From the NCBI GenBank assembly GCA_021156365.1, contig JAJNDK010000005.1, positions 186,001-250,000 of the forward strand: a stretch of 64,000 nucleotides of DNA, written 5' to 3'. A program made the translations under genes and the position numbers. The DNA is from Bacteroidota bacterium. Its GTDB lineage: Bacteria; Bacteroidota; Bacteroidia; B-17B0; Aurantibacillaceae. Below, piece after piece: positions 33,449 through 43,300 of this stretch (within the stretch, counting starts at the first letter, position 1; the number at the start of each line of letters is the position of its first letter). The notes beneath the pieces were generated by a model that worked only from the letters and a program-made list of their open reading frames with translations, was not told where the DNA came from and made no database searches.

Positions 33449-36001
33449 ATGAAAAAAATCTTACCCCTTTTGTTTTTTGGACTTATAGCAGCGAAAACCG
33501 CGAGCTCGCAGGCTTGTTTCAGTGGTACCGACTATACGGCGGGTGCAACCATTATGTCGGTTGATACGGCCGATTTTAATGGCGATACCTTCCTGGATAT
33601 TGTTACATCCAGCCACGGTCCTTCCAACTCTGTGAATGTCTTTTTTGGGGACGGAAGCGGAAACTTCACTGCAGGACCTGTTATCACTGGCTTTGGTGCG
33701 CCTCCGCGATATGTGGCCAGTGGTGATATTGATGGCGATGGTGATCGTGATCTAATGGTAACACATAACAATGGTAATTCCTACACGAAGATCTTTAACA
33801 CCGGGGGCGGGACTTTCAGTGCGCCTTCGGGTGTGATCTCCACGTCCGCCAGCCATATTATTATCAATTGCGGTGACCTGGATAATGATGGCGATAATGA
33901 TTTTGCTTATGCTATGAACAGCGCGGCAGTCGTAATGCGGAACAACGGAGCAGGAACCTTTACGGAGCAAACCGTGGGTAAATCCTACGACGGTTATGGC
34001 CTTGCGGTGGGAGATATTAATAACGATAATAAACCCGATCTTATTACAATAGCATACACCGACAGTGTGGGTGTTTTAATCAACAACAGCAGCACACCCG
34101 GCGTGGTTTCCTTCCTGCCTTATGTATGCTATGCCACCACACAAGCCGGCGCTTTCAACCTTCGGTATGTTACCTGCCGCGATCTGAACAATGACGGTTT
34201 CGGAGATGTGATCGCCTCCAACAAATCGAGCAATTCGGTTAGCGTGTTCATGGGTAATGCCAGTGGTACGCTGGGAGCTGCCACTGTTTATCCTGTCGGT
34301 GGGCAATCCTATAATACTGAAGTTGCCGATTTCAACCAGGATGGGAAAATGGATTTTGTCGTATCCTCTTCTTCGCCAGGATTTTTCAGGGTTTATTTTG
34401 GAGACGGAACAGGTGCCTTTCCGGCATCAAAAGTATTTTCGACCCCTGCAGGCTTTGCGGGCATCAGGGCTGCAGATTTCAACGGTGATACAAAACCTGA
34501 TCTGGCTACTGCCGGCAGCACTTCCAATACACAAATGAGCGTTTTGATAAGCCAGCCTTTGCCGGCAGCGCCCACCAGCACCGATCCTTCTCCTTATTGC
34601 GGAGGAGCAACGGCAAGTCCATTGACGGCAACAGGCACCAACCTTCTTTGGTATACTGTAGGCCAAGGAGGGACAGGCAGCGGTACTGCGATTACGCCTT
34701 CCACTGCAAGCGCGGGAACCACCAACTACTACGTAAGCCAGAACCCGTCTGGTACCTGCGAGAGCCCACGCGATACCATACAAGTGCTTGTGCACCCTGG
34801 TATCAGCAGTACGATGACCAACGGGAATGCCTGCATCAATACTTCGTTTTTTACTCCTTTTGCAGTAAGCGGAGGAACACTACCGATCAGTTACAACTGG
34901 TCTCCTTCCACAGGCGGGACTTTCGTCACCAGCCATCCGGATACTCTTATAACTATTACTGCTCCGATAACATTTACCATCAATGCTACAGACGCAAACG
35001 GCTGTATGACTATCAACACTACCAATGTGATGACAACCGCAAGCACCGACCTGTATGGTGTAATCTCTTCTGCCTCTTTAGGTCTTATCAATCCGGGCAA
35101 TGTATACCTGTTCGAATACCTGCCTAATAATTCCGGTTTCGATACATTGGCGGTGGTCCCAACTAATGCATCCGGCGAATATACATTCCCTGCGCTCACT
35201 GCCGGATCTTACCTCGTAAAGGTTATTGCCGACACATTGACCTATCCGACTACTGTTCCTACTTATTATGGAGATGAATTTCAGTGGGATTCTTCGATTG
35301 TGGTTGCACACTCATGTGTACAAATAGATACGGCCGATATACAGGTAATAGAGCTGGCAGGTGGATCAGCCAACGGATATATCTCCGGCTACGTTCATGA
35401 AGGTCCGGGTTACGGGCTACGACTGATGAACCCGCAGATCAATCCATTCTTTGTGCCTGGCGGTCCTTTGAAAGGTATTGATGTGAAGTTAGGTAAAAAT
35501 CCTTCCGGAGGTATACAGGCCCGTACGATGACGGACTCCACAGGTAAATACGAATTCTTTGATCTTCCCCTGCTGGATTATAAGATCTATGTAGATATCC
35601 CGAATCTGCCAATGGATTCATTGAGAGCAGTGTCGCTTAGCGCTGGAAATGACACCAGTATTCAGAACAATTATTTCGCCGATTCGGTGCATATATACAT
35701 CAACCCCGATCCGGTGGTAGGACTTGGCAAACTGAATACCGGAGCTGTTTTGATCCATGCATTTCCGAACCCGGCCAGCAATAAGATCAATATTTCCCTT
35801 GAAGCGGATAAAGCAGGCTCGTTTTATTCCGAGCTAATCGATTTGACAGGAAAAAAAGTATTAGTAACTTCGCCTCAGAAAACGGAAGCCGGAAAAAACA
35901 CGTTCTCCATTAATATAGCTACCGTTGGTAAAGGCATATACACTATGAACAATTACATAAATAACAATCGATACACGGTAAAAGTGGTAATAATAGAATA
36001 A
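33449..36001 (+). CDS. T9SS type A cargo protein with FG-GAP/VCBS repeats
   Basis: The 850-residue protein has a signal peptide (to about residue 21, KTASSQ). Residues 25-375 form an FG-GAP/VCBS propeller of about six blades, each with a calcium-loop-like DFNGD or DLNNDG (for example ADFNGDTFLDIVTSS, GDIDGDGDRDLMVTH). One Ig-like domain of about 75 residues comes next (PTSTDPSPYCGGATASPLT), then an Ig/PKD-like stretch and two carboxypeptidase-like or Cna-B-like modules (GVISSASLGLINPGNVYLF, KNPSGGIQARTMTDSTGKY). The end is a type A sorting domain: AFPNPASNKINISLEADKA, SELIDLTGKKV, GKGIYTMNNYINNNRYTVKVV. It should be displayed or released through the type IX system. A terminator follows. Confidence 0.88.
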   Translation: MKKILPLLFFGLIAAKTASSQACFSGTDYTAGATIMSVDTADFNGDTFLDIVTSSHGPSNSVNVFFGDGSGNFTAGPVITGFGAPPRYVASGDIDGDGDRDLMVTHNNGNSYTKIFNTGGGTFSAPSGVISTSASHIIINCGDLDNDGDNDFAYAMNSAAVVMRNNGAGTFTEQTVGKSYDGYGLAVGDINNDNKPDLITIAYTDSVGVLINNSSTPGVVSFLPYVCYATTQAGAFNLRYVTCRDLNNDGFGDVIASNKSSNSVSVFMGNASGTLGAATVYPVGGQSYNTEVADFNQDGKMDFVVSSSSPGFFRVYFGDGTGAFPASKVFSTPAGFAGIRAADFNGDTKPDLATAGSTSNTQMSVLISQPLPAAPTSTDPSPYCGGATASPLTATGTNLLWYTVGQGGTGSGTAITPSTASAGTTNYYVSQNPSGTCESPRDTIQVLVHPGISSTMTNGNACINTSFFTPFAVSGGTLPISYNWSPSTGGTFVTSHPDTLITITAPITFTINATDANGCMTINTTNVMTTASTDLYGVISSASLGLINPGNVYLFEYLPNNSGFDTLAVVPTNASGEYTFPALTAGSYLVKVIADTLTYPTTVPTYYGDEFQWDSSIVVAHSCVQIDTADIQVIELAGGSANGYISGYVHEGPGYGLRLMNPQINPFFVPGGPLKGIDVKLGKNPSGGIQARTMTDSTGKYEFFDLPLLDYKIYVDIPNLPMDSLRAVSLSAGNDTSIQNNYFADSVHIYINPDPVVGLGKLNTGAVLIHAFPNPASNKINISLEADKAGSFYSELIDLTGKKVLVTSPQKTEAGKNTFSINIATVGKGIYTMNNYINNNRYTVKVVIIE

Positions 36002-36021
36002 ACTAAAAAACATTCAATTAT

Positions 36022-36049
36022 AAAGCCACTCTAACGGGTGGCTTTTTTT
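36022..36049 (+). terminator. Rho-independent terminator between the FG-GAP gene and asnS
   Basis: AAAGCCAC at 36022-36029 pairs with GTGGCTTT at 36038-36045 around an eight-base loop and continues in T. asnS starts 13 bases later, so its promoter must overlap or lie within this region. Confidence 0.8.
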
Positions 36050-36061
36050 ATACATACAATT

Positions 36062-37510
36062 ATGAAAAGAACAAAGATCAAAGAACTGATAGCTACAGAG
36101 CCGTCGGGACAGGAAGTAACCGTGAAAGGCTGGGTGCGCACTTTCCGCAACAATTCATTTATCGCCATCAACGATGGTTCTACGATCAATAACATACAGG
36201 CTGTTGTAAATTTTGAAAACACAGATGAAGCTACATTGAAACGTATCACTCCGGGTGCCTGCCTTCGTGTAACCGGAAGCCTGATCGCTTCGCAGGGGAA
36301 AGGCCAAAAAGTAGAAATCGCTGTGAAAGAAATGGAGATCTATGGTGATGCGGAATCGGATGTTACCAAACCGAATGTATATCCTTTGCAGCCGAAAGCA
36401 CATTCATTGGAATTCCTTCGTGAGATTGCGCATTTACGTTTTCGTACCAATACATTCGGCGCCGTGTTCAGGATCCGTCATAATTTAGCTTTTGCCGTAC
36501 ACCAGTTTTTTCATGAGAGAGGCTTTGTTTACATGCATACTCCCATTATTACCGCAAGTGATGCAGAAGGAGCGGGAGAAATGTTCAGGGTAACCACCCT
36601 CGACATCAACAATCCGCCGAAAACAGAAACAGGTGAAATTGATTTCAAGCAGGATTTCTTCGGAAAGTCCACCAACCTTACGGTATCCGGGCAGTTGGAA
36701 GGTGAGCTCGCTGCAATGGCTTTCGGAGATGTGTATACATTCGGGCCGACATTCCGTGCGGAAAATTCGAACACCACACGCCACTTAGCCGAGTTCTGGA
36801 TGATAGAGCCGGAGATGGCTTTTTATGACCTGAACGATAATATGGATCTGGCGGAAGAATTATTACAATACGTAATTAAGTATGCGCTGGAACATAACAG
36901 AGAGGATATCGAATTTTTGAGCCAGCGCTTGTTTGATGAAGAAAAGCAAAAGCCGCAAACAGAACGCAGCGAAATGACCTTGCTGGAGAAACTTCAGTTC
37001 TGTATCGACAATAAGTTTGAACGCGTTACTTATACACAGGCGATCGACATCCTGCGGGAGAGCAACCACAACAAGAAAAAGAAATTCCAGTATCTCGTGA
37101 ATGAGTGGGGAACAGATCTGCAGAGTGAGCACGAGCGTTACCTCGTAGAAAAACATTTCAAGAAACCGGTGATCCTGACAGATTATCCGAAAGAGATCAA
37201 ATCATTCTACATGCGCCAGAACGAAGACGGAAAAACCGTACGTGCAATGGATATCCTGTTTCCGGGCATTGGTGAGATCGTAGGCGGGTCGCAGCGGGAA
37301 GAGCGTTTGGAATTGCTGGAAACACGAATGAAAGAATTGCATTTGCCTATAGAAGAAATGTACTGGTACCTGGATACGCGTCGTTTCGGAGCCTGCCCGC
37401 ATGCAGGCTTTGGCCTTGGTTTCGAGCGACTGGTGTTATTCGTAACAGGGATGACCAATATCCGCGATGTGATCGCTTTTCCGAGAACACCAAAGAGTGC
37501 GGAGTTTTAA
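36062..37510 (+). CDS. asnS: Asparaginyl-tRNA synthetase
   Basis: The 482-residue class IIb synthetase has the N-terminal OB-fold anticodon-binding domain ([20 protein letters not shown]) and the catalytic core. Motif 2 is [22 protein letters not shown], and motif 3 is [21 protein letters not shown]. It makes Asn-tRNA(Asn) directly. The start [10 protein letters not shown] at 36062 is preferred over an ATG 24 bases upstream that lies inside the terminator T run. The next gene starts one base after its stop. Confidence 0.96.
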   Translation: MKRTKIKELIATEPSGQEVTVKGWVRTFRNNSFIAINDGSTINNIQAVVNFENTDEATLKRITPGACLRVTGSLIASQGKGQKVEIAVKEMEIYGDAESDVTKPNVYPLQPKAHSLEFLREIAHLRFRTNTFGAVFRIRHNLAFAVHQFFHERGFVYMHTPIITASDAEGAGEMFRVTTLDINNPPKTETGEIDFKQDFFGKSTNLTVSGQLEGELAAMAFGDVYTFGPTFRAENSNTTRHLAEFWMIEPEMAFYDLNDNMDLAEELLQYVIKYALEHNREDIEFLSQRLFDEEKQKPQTERSEMTLLEKLQFCIDNKFERVTYTQAIDILRESNHNKKKKFQYLVNEWGTDLQSEHERYLVEKHFKKPVILTDYPKEIKSFYMRQNEDGKTVRAMDILFPGIGEIVGGSQREERLELLETRMKELHLPIEEMYWYLDTRRFGACPHAGFGLGFERLVLFVTGMTNIRDVIAFPRTPKSAEF

Positions 37511-37511
37511 G

Positions 37512-38105
37512 ATGAAACCCTTCTTTTATATTGCCCTCGTTATCCTGAGCTATACTACTTTAGCTCAGGATACTATTTATAAACCTATTCAGCTGATCAA
37601 AGAAACATTTTCGTATTCATATACCAATTCGTATAGCGGAAAAAAGTCCGGATCCCGTGGTGAGAGATGGTATTTCAGGGATGGCAATGGCCCTGAGCAA
37701 CGAATCGATTGGGATGGCGCTAACTTAAAACGTGCTATGAAAGGATGTGACGAATGTTACAAACATCTCGACAGTCTCCGTTTCTATTCGAAAAGAGGAA
37801 AAAGGAAAACGCTGACTGCATTCGGAACTTTTCTGCTTGCAGTTGGCGGATTGGCGGGTGGTGCAATAATAATGGACGCAAATGCAGCGCCTTATAACGG
37901 ATTCAATGCAAGGGAGCAAGAAGTGATGAGAAAAAAATTCAACCGCGGTGGCTTTCTATTCGGAGCGGGGATCGTCTCAGTAGGCTGCACTATTTACTTT
38001 GCTTCGCAGCAACGAAAAAACCATTATAAATACTGGCCCAACGCCGTTAAAAGATCCGTCACGCTTTACAATCAATATCTTAAAACGTATAATACCGAAA
38101 ATTAA
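37512..38105 (+). CDS. Membrane protein of unknown function, with signal peptide
   Basis: The ATG at 37512 begins one base after the asnS stop, giving 197 residues. A signal peptide (MKPFFYIALVILSYTTLAQ) is followed by a polar region of about 80 residues with a CDEC pair, then two hydrophobic segments (about 100-120 and 145-165) with glycine-rich faces (FLLAVGGLAGGAII, GFLFGAGIVSVGCTIYF). A basic tail ends the protein. No family is recognised; the coupling to asnS is probably only transcriptional. Confidence 0.72.
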   Translation: MKPFFYIALVILSYTTLAQDTIYKPIQLIKETFSYSYTNSYSGKKSGSRGERWYFRDGNGPEQRIDWDGANLKRAMKGCDECYKHLDSLRFYSKRGKRKTLTAFGTFLLAVGGLAGGAIIMDANAAPYNGFNAREQEVMRKKFNRGGFLFGAGIVSVGCTIYFASQQRKNHYKYWPNAVKRSVTLYNQYLKTYNTEN

Positions 38106-38211
38106 GAAGCGTTCCTGCTTCCACCGGTGTGCTTTTAAGGTTCAAAATCCTCTTGTTTTTAAAATTAGCGCCTTGTTTTCCAGTTATTTACATGATTTTC
38201 CGGGAAGGGTG

Positions 38212-38219
38212 TAACTTTG
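38212..38219 (+). promoter_or_regulatory. -7 element upstream of the ECF sigma gene
   Basis: TAACTTTG matches TAnnTTTG. No clean TTTG lies 19 bases upstream. The leader to 38300 would be about 75 bases. Confidence 0.4.
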
Positions 38220-38299
38220 ATCTGCTTTCAATTGTTCTATACATAGTTCTTTTAAACAACCACACACATCTGTGCAGAAGTCCGGGCCTGTACTCAATA

Positions 38300-38794
38300 A
38301 TGACGAAAGAAGAATATAACATAACAGTGAAAGATCACTCGAACGGCCTGTATCGCTTCATCCTGAAAATGATGAAAGACGAAGACAAGGCAAGCGATGT
38401 GGTACAGGAAAGTTATATCAAACTCTGGCAGCACGTGAAGCAGGTTGATTTTCATAAAGCTAAATCGTGGCTGTATACAACCGCGCGAAATACCATGCTC
38501 AATCAGCTAAAAAGAGATAAGCGAACAGAATCCATGAATGAAAAGAATTTCAGTGAGCCATACAGCAACAATCAGAGCTTTGAAATGAGGGAACTGTTGG
38601 AAAAAGTACTGGACCAGTTGCCTGAGCTGCAAAAATCGATCATTCTGCTGCGCGACCTGGAAGGATATGACTACAAAGAGATCGGGGAGATCCTGAGTCT
38701 GAGCGAATCACAGGTGAAAGTGTACTTGTTCAGGGCACGTCAGAAATTAAAAGAAGTATATAAAAACAAGCTCCTGCATCATGAGAGTAATTAG
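38300..38794 (+). CDS. ECF-type RNA polymerase sigma factor
   Basis: The 164-residue protein contains only sigma regions 2 and 4, the mark of ECF sigma factors. Region 2 spans about residues 8-75 (LYRFILKMMKDEDKASDVVQESYIKLWQHV), and region 4 about 100-155 (LDQLPELQKSIILLRDLEGYDYKEIGEIL, then the recognition helix SLSESQVKVYLFRARQKLKEV). I chose the ATG at 38300; an upstream in-frame ATG would add a hydrophobic stretch foreign to the family. It overlaps the next gene by 14 bases. A putative anti-sigma, PorP/SprF and a giant adhesin follow, so it may control surface-protein export genes, as SigP does for T9SS genes in Porphyromonas. Confidence 0.92.
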   Translation: MTKEEYNITVKDHSNGLYRFILKMMKDEDKASDVVQESYIKLWQHVKQVDFHKAKSWLYTTARNTMLNQLKRDKRTESMNEKNFSEPYSNNQSFEMRELLEKVLDQLPELQKSIILLRDLEGYDYKEIGEILSLSESQVKVYLFRARQKLKEVYKNKLLHHESN

Positions 38795-39443
38795 TGCGGA
38801 ACATATAGACGAGTGGTTCTTCGATTATTTTGAAGGGAACCTGAATGCCGCCGAAAAAAAGCAGCTAACTGCATTCCTACATTCGAACCCTTTGCTGAAA
38901 ACGGATTACGATGCATGGAAGAACAGTTATATACATGAACAGGAGATCGTATATCCCGGAATGGGAAGGCTGCTAATAACAAAACCGAAAGTCAGTCCGA
39001 AGCAAATGATATCGCTGGCAGCATTATTCCTCGCCGCTGTTTTGTCTTTATATTGGATAGCAAATAACGATGATGATTCTGATCCTTTGCCGAAATCAAA
39101 TGAAGTGCACAGGAATAGTGTATTTCCTGCCATTAACGACTCTGTCAATAAAGATCCTCATCCGGTCTATCTGAAAAAAAACAAGCCGGAAAATAATGTA
39201 CCTAAAACCCTTTCATTGACTACTGATAGCTTGAGAGCCATTTCCATTGATCCGGAAAACCCTGGAGACAGTATAGCCCCCATACAGAAACCATTATTTA
39301 AGGTCGATTCCATTCCTGTTCAACCGTTTAAACAAACCATTGAGGAAATAGTGAAAGATTCTTCTGAGCTGGAAAAAGAGCCATCCAAAAGAAAAAAGAA
39401 AAAATCATTAAAAACGATCAAACTAAATAATTCAGGATTCTGA
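38781..39443 (+). CDS. Putative membrane anti-sigma factor
   Basis: The 220-residue protein has a cytoplasmic N-terminal helical region (IDEWFFDYFEGNLNAAEKKQLTAFLHSNP, residues 9-37) typical of Bacteroidota anti-sigma-like proteins. One membrane helix follows (about 76-94), then a polar periplasmic part ending in a lysine-rich tail (KRKKKKSLKTIKLNN). It overlaps the ECF sigma gene by 14 bases, the usual arrangement for sigma/anti-sigma pairs. A zinc-binding HxxxCxxC motif is absent. The function is inferred mainly from position and topology. Confidence 0.7.
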   Translation: MRVISAEHIDEWFFDYFEGNLNAAEKKQLTAFLHSNPLLKTDYDAWKNSYIHEQEIVYPGMGRLLITKPKVSPKQMISLAALFLAAVLSLYWIANNDDDSDPLPKSNEVHRNSVFPAINDSVNKDPHPVYLKKNKPENNVPKTLSLTTDSLRAISIDPENPGDSIAPIQKPLFKVDSIPVQPFKQTIEEIVKDSSELEKEPSKRKKKKSLKTIKLNNSGF

Positions 39444-39444
39444 T

Positions 39445-40317
39445 ATGAAAACTACTCTTACGTTATTATTCACCTGTTTAACTATCGCTACACACGCTCA
39501 GGATGCAACCTTTTCCCAATTCAATGCGGTTCCCCTGTATTATAATCCTGCCTTTGCCGGAGCGATAGAGAAACCACGCCTGGCCCTCTCGTACCGGAAT
39601 CAATGGAAAGGCGGTTATCAAACCGGATATGCGTCTTATGATCAGACAGTACGGGCCTTGCACGGTGGAGTCGGGATCATTGCTCACAATGATTATTCAG
39701 GTCACGCACTCAACAGGTTTTATGCAGGGGCAGCCTATGCACCTAAATTTATCCTTTCCGATAAAATTGGCATTTCACCCGGAATTGCCGTCGGTTACAT
39801 GAGAACTTCTCTCAATTTTAATAACCTCAAGCCTATCCCCGGAGTAGTATATAAGATAGATTCGACCATAACGTATACTCCTTCAGATAACCTGGATGTT
39901 TCCGCCGGCGTTGTTATGAACACAAAAAAATTCTATGCAGGTTTTGCCGTAAATCATGTTAATGCCCCGAAGATCCGGATAGTAGATGGCGGTAATGTTG
40001 GTTCAATGCCAATGAAATTTGTTGTGCAAACTGGTTACACTATTCAAAAAACCGAGGACTCGGATTTTTCAAGCTCTATCAACCTGATATATCACAAACA
40101 ATCAGTCTTCAGCTTTTTCCAAACCAATCTTACATTTCGCTACAAGCGGGTCTTAGCAGGAATCGGATCCTCCAACACAGATATATACATTGGCATGCTT
40201 GGTTATTATAGCAGGAGCCTCGTTGTCGGGTACAGCTACGCATACTTTTTAAATGGTCCGGACCTTGGAGGCGCGCATGAGATCACTATTCGCTGTTTTT
40301 TTAGAACCTTCGGATGA
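39445..40317 (+). CDS. PorP/SprF family T9SS outer-membrane protein
   Basis: The 290-residue protein has a signal peptide (to residue 18, ATHAQ) and the family start QDATFSQFNAVPLYYNPAFAGAIEKPRLALSYRNQW. Beta strands continue to the end (HEITIRCFFRTFG), as in an outer-membrane barrel. PorP/SprF proteins escort or anchor a matching type B cargo protein on the T9SS. It follows the anti-sigma gene by one base, so all three form an operon. The neighbouring adhesin gene converges on it with only 9 bases between the stops; it is the obvious candidate cargo. Confidence 0.92.
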   Translation: MKTTLTLLFTCLTIATHAQDATFSQFNAVPLYYNPAFAGAIEKPRLALSYRNQWKGGYQTGYASYDQTVRALHGGVGIIAHNDYSGHALNRFYAGAAYAPKFILSDKIGISPGIAVGYMRTSLNFNNLKPIPGVVYKIDSTITYTPSDNLDVSAGVVMNTKKFYAGFAVNHVNAPKIRIVDGGNVGSMPMKFVVQTGYTIQKTEDSDFSSSINLIYHKQSVFSFFQTNLTFRYKRVLAGIGSSNTDIYIGMLGYYSRSLVVGYSYAYFLNGPDLGGAHEITIRCFFRTFG

Positions 40318-40326
40318 AGACTGATC

Positions 40327-43300
40327 CTACCTGATCACATGCAAATGCCCGTTCAGTTCTTTCGGAGCATCCAGGTTGTTTTTGATCTTCGGGCTTACTT
40401 TTATTTTATAAATGTATGTTCCTATTTCTACCAGTGTTCCGTTTAGCTTTCCGTCCCAGGCACCATGCTCCCAATCTGTCGTATTAAAAATACGTGTTCC
40501 CCACCTGTTGTATATGGACATTTCATAATCCGTTTCATCCACACCAACACCCACAGGTCGCCAGGTTGGATTATACTCATCCGTATTCGGTGTAAAACAA
40601 TTAGGGACATATACTGCAAATTCTCCTTCTACAAGGATGGTAGTCCCTATAGAATCCGTGCAGCCAAAACTGTTTTGTACAAGCAGGGTAACCATGTGAT
40701 TGCCTTCCTCATCAAAGCTCCAACGTGGATGTTCTGTTACTAAAGTACTATCCCCGTCAAAAGTCCAGATATACGTGGAGCCGCTCGTGCTTTCATTCGT
40801 AAATACAACAAGCGGATCGTAGGTAGTCGGGAACAGCGGGCTATAACTGAATGCTGCATCCGGCACAGGGTAAGCCTCAATAAAATCACTTACCGACGAA
40901 TTTGCCGAGCAGCCATTATCACTGCTTGTAACCGTGAGCACAGCGCCGTAGAGACCGGCCTGCGTAAAACAGGCATCGCCATTGTATCCATCGATCACCG
41001 TGCCGTCGCTGAAAGTCCAGGTATATTGCCAAAGCGGGTTCGCCGCCAGATCAGGAACCAAAGAAACACAAACCGGAGCGCAGCCGGTGGTACCTGCCGG
41101 GGTGAACACAGCTATCGGCGGTATCGTATTGGAAAGTACTGTAACAGAAGCCGTATTTACACAACCGTTGGACGGATCCGTTACAGCGAGTGTATAAGAA
41201 CCTGAAGCAGAAACGGTGTGAGTTGAAGCAGCAGAACCACCTATCCATTGATAATTTAATCCACTGACAGAGCTTGATCCTGTCAGCACAACAGAGGGCT
41301 GTGCGCAGGTAATGATGCCCGGTGCAGCGATTGAAACATCCGGGATCGAAGCATTCGAGCTTACTGTGGCATCAGCGATATTCGTACAACCATTGGCAGG
41401 ATTTGTTACTGTCAATGAATACGTTCCTACCGTGCTGACTGTGTAGTTTGCATTAAACGGGCCGCCAGACCATTGATACGTTACTCCGGCAATACTGCTG
41501 AAGCCCGCGAGTGTAACATTGGAGGTGACACAAGTCAACTGGGCAGGTGGGGTTATGGAAACATCGGGCAATACTACATCTGATACTACCGTAACAAAAG
41601 CAAAGCTGCTGCACATATTTGTCAGGTCGGTAACAGTAAGCGTATAAGTGCCTCCTGCATTTACTGTATGAACAGGAGAAGCAGGACCGGAAGTCCATTG
41701 ATAAGCTACACCTGCCGTGGTACTGGAACCGGTAAGCGTAACAAAACTGTTTGAACACGTGATCGTACCGGGAGCGGCAATACTTGCATCAGGAAAAATT
41801 CCTGTATTAATTACCGTTACTGTTGCAGGCGCTGTACAACCATTCACAGGATCTGTTACAATAAGAGAATACGTTCCCGCCGTACTTACATCATAATTGG
41901 CTGTTGCCGGACCGCTTGTCCATTGATAGCTAACACCCGGCGTACTGCTCGATCCGGTCAGCGTTACAGTTGTAGTTACACAATTAAGTGAAGCCGGACT
42001 TGCTATAGAAACATCAGGAATTGTGGTATTGGATGAAACCGTGGTGGTTGCGGAATTTACACAACCATTCGCAGGATTTGTCACAGTCAATGTGTACGTG
42101 CCAGCTGCAGCCACAGTATGTGTAGCCGTTGACGGTCCCGATGTCCATTGATAGGATACTCCTATAGTAGCGCTGGATCCTGACAGTGTGGAAGAAAGGT
42201 TTACACAGGTCAGGGTTTGGGGCGCTGCTATATTTATATCGGGAGTGATCGTGTTGGAAGTAACAGTGACACCTGCAGCATTCCAGCAGCCATTCGAAGG
42301 ATCGGTAACGATCAACGTATACGTGCCGGCGGAAGACACCGTATATCCGGCAGTTGTAGGTCCTCCACTCCATTGGTAGGAAACTCCCGGTGTGGTACTG
42401 GATCCTGTTATAGCTACCGTAGATGTTACACAGGTTATTTGCGAAGGAGCCGCTATACTGATAGTGGGCGCTGTTGTATTGGATATTACTCCTACGGTCG
42501 CAGTGTTAGTGCAACCATTCGCAGGATTTGTTGTCGTTAATGTATACGTGCCGGCAGAAGTTGCCGAATAGTTGGCAGTAGCAGGTCCACCTGTCCATTG
42601 ATAGGTAACGCCGGGTGTAGAGCTGGAACCTGTAAGCGTAACTATTATTGTAGAGCAGGTCAATTGTGTCGGTGTTGCTATGGCCGCGTCCGGAACAGCC
42701 GTATTGGAAATGAGTGTTACAGTTGAAGATGCTGTACAGCCGTTCAGCGGATCTATTACACTGACTATATAAGTACCCGCGGTGCTTACTGCATAATTGG
42801 CGGTGGCAGGGCCCGATGTCCACTGATAGGTAACACCCGGTGTTGTGCTGGATGCTGCCAATGTTATGGTAGTAGTTGTACAGGTAAGCTGCGCGGGTGG
42901 AGCAACATTCACATTCGGCATGCTTGTATTGGAAGTAACAGTCGTAGTTGCTGTAGCTGTGCAACCATTGACCGGGTTTGTTACCGTTAAAGTATAAATA
43001 CCGCTTGTATTCACCGGATAATTAGTTGTTGCAGGGCCGGTAGTCCATTGATATGTAACACCCGGAGTCGTACTGGAACCTGCGAGTGTCACAGTAGTCG
43101 TTGCACAGGTTAATTGTGCAGGTGCAGCTATGCTGATTGTTGGTATTGTGGTATTCGAAGTGACAATTGCTGTTGTTGTATTGATACAGCCGTTTGTCGG
43201 ATTCGTTGCAGTTAAAGTAAAGGTGCCTGCGGTGGTTACCGGATAATTAGCAGTTGCGGGACCGGCAGTCCATTGATAAGTAACACCAGGTGTTGTACTC

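Noticed and set aside
38129-38299. N-terminal extension of the sigma factor with hydrophobic segments
   Set aside because: ECF sigma factors are soluble; the extension contains the -7 element, and the family start fits the ATG at 38300.
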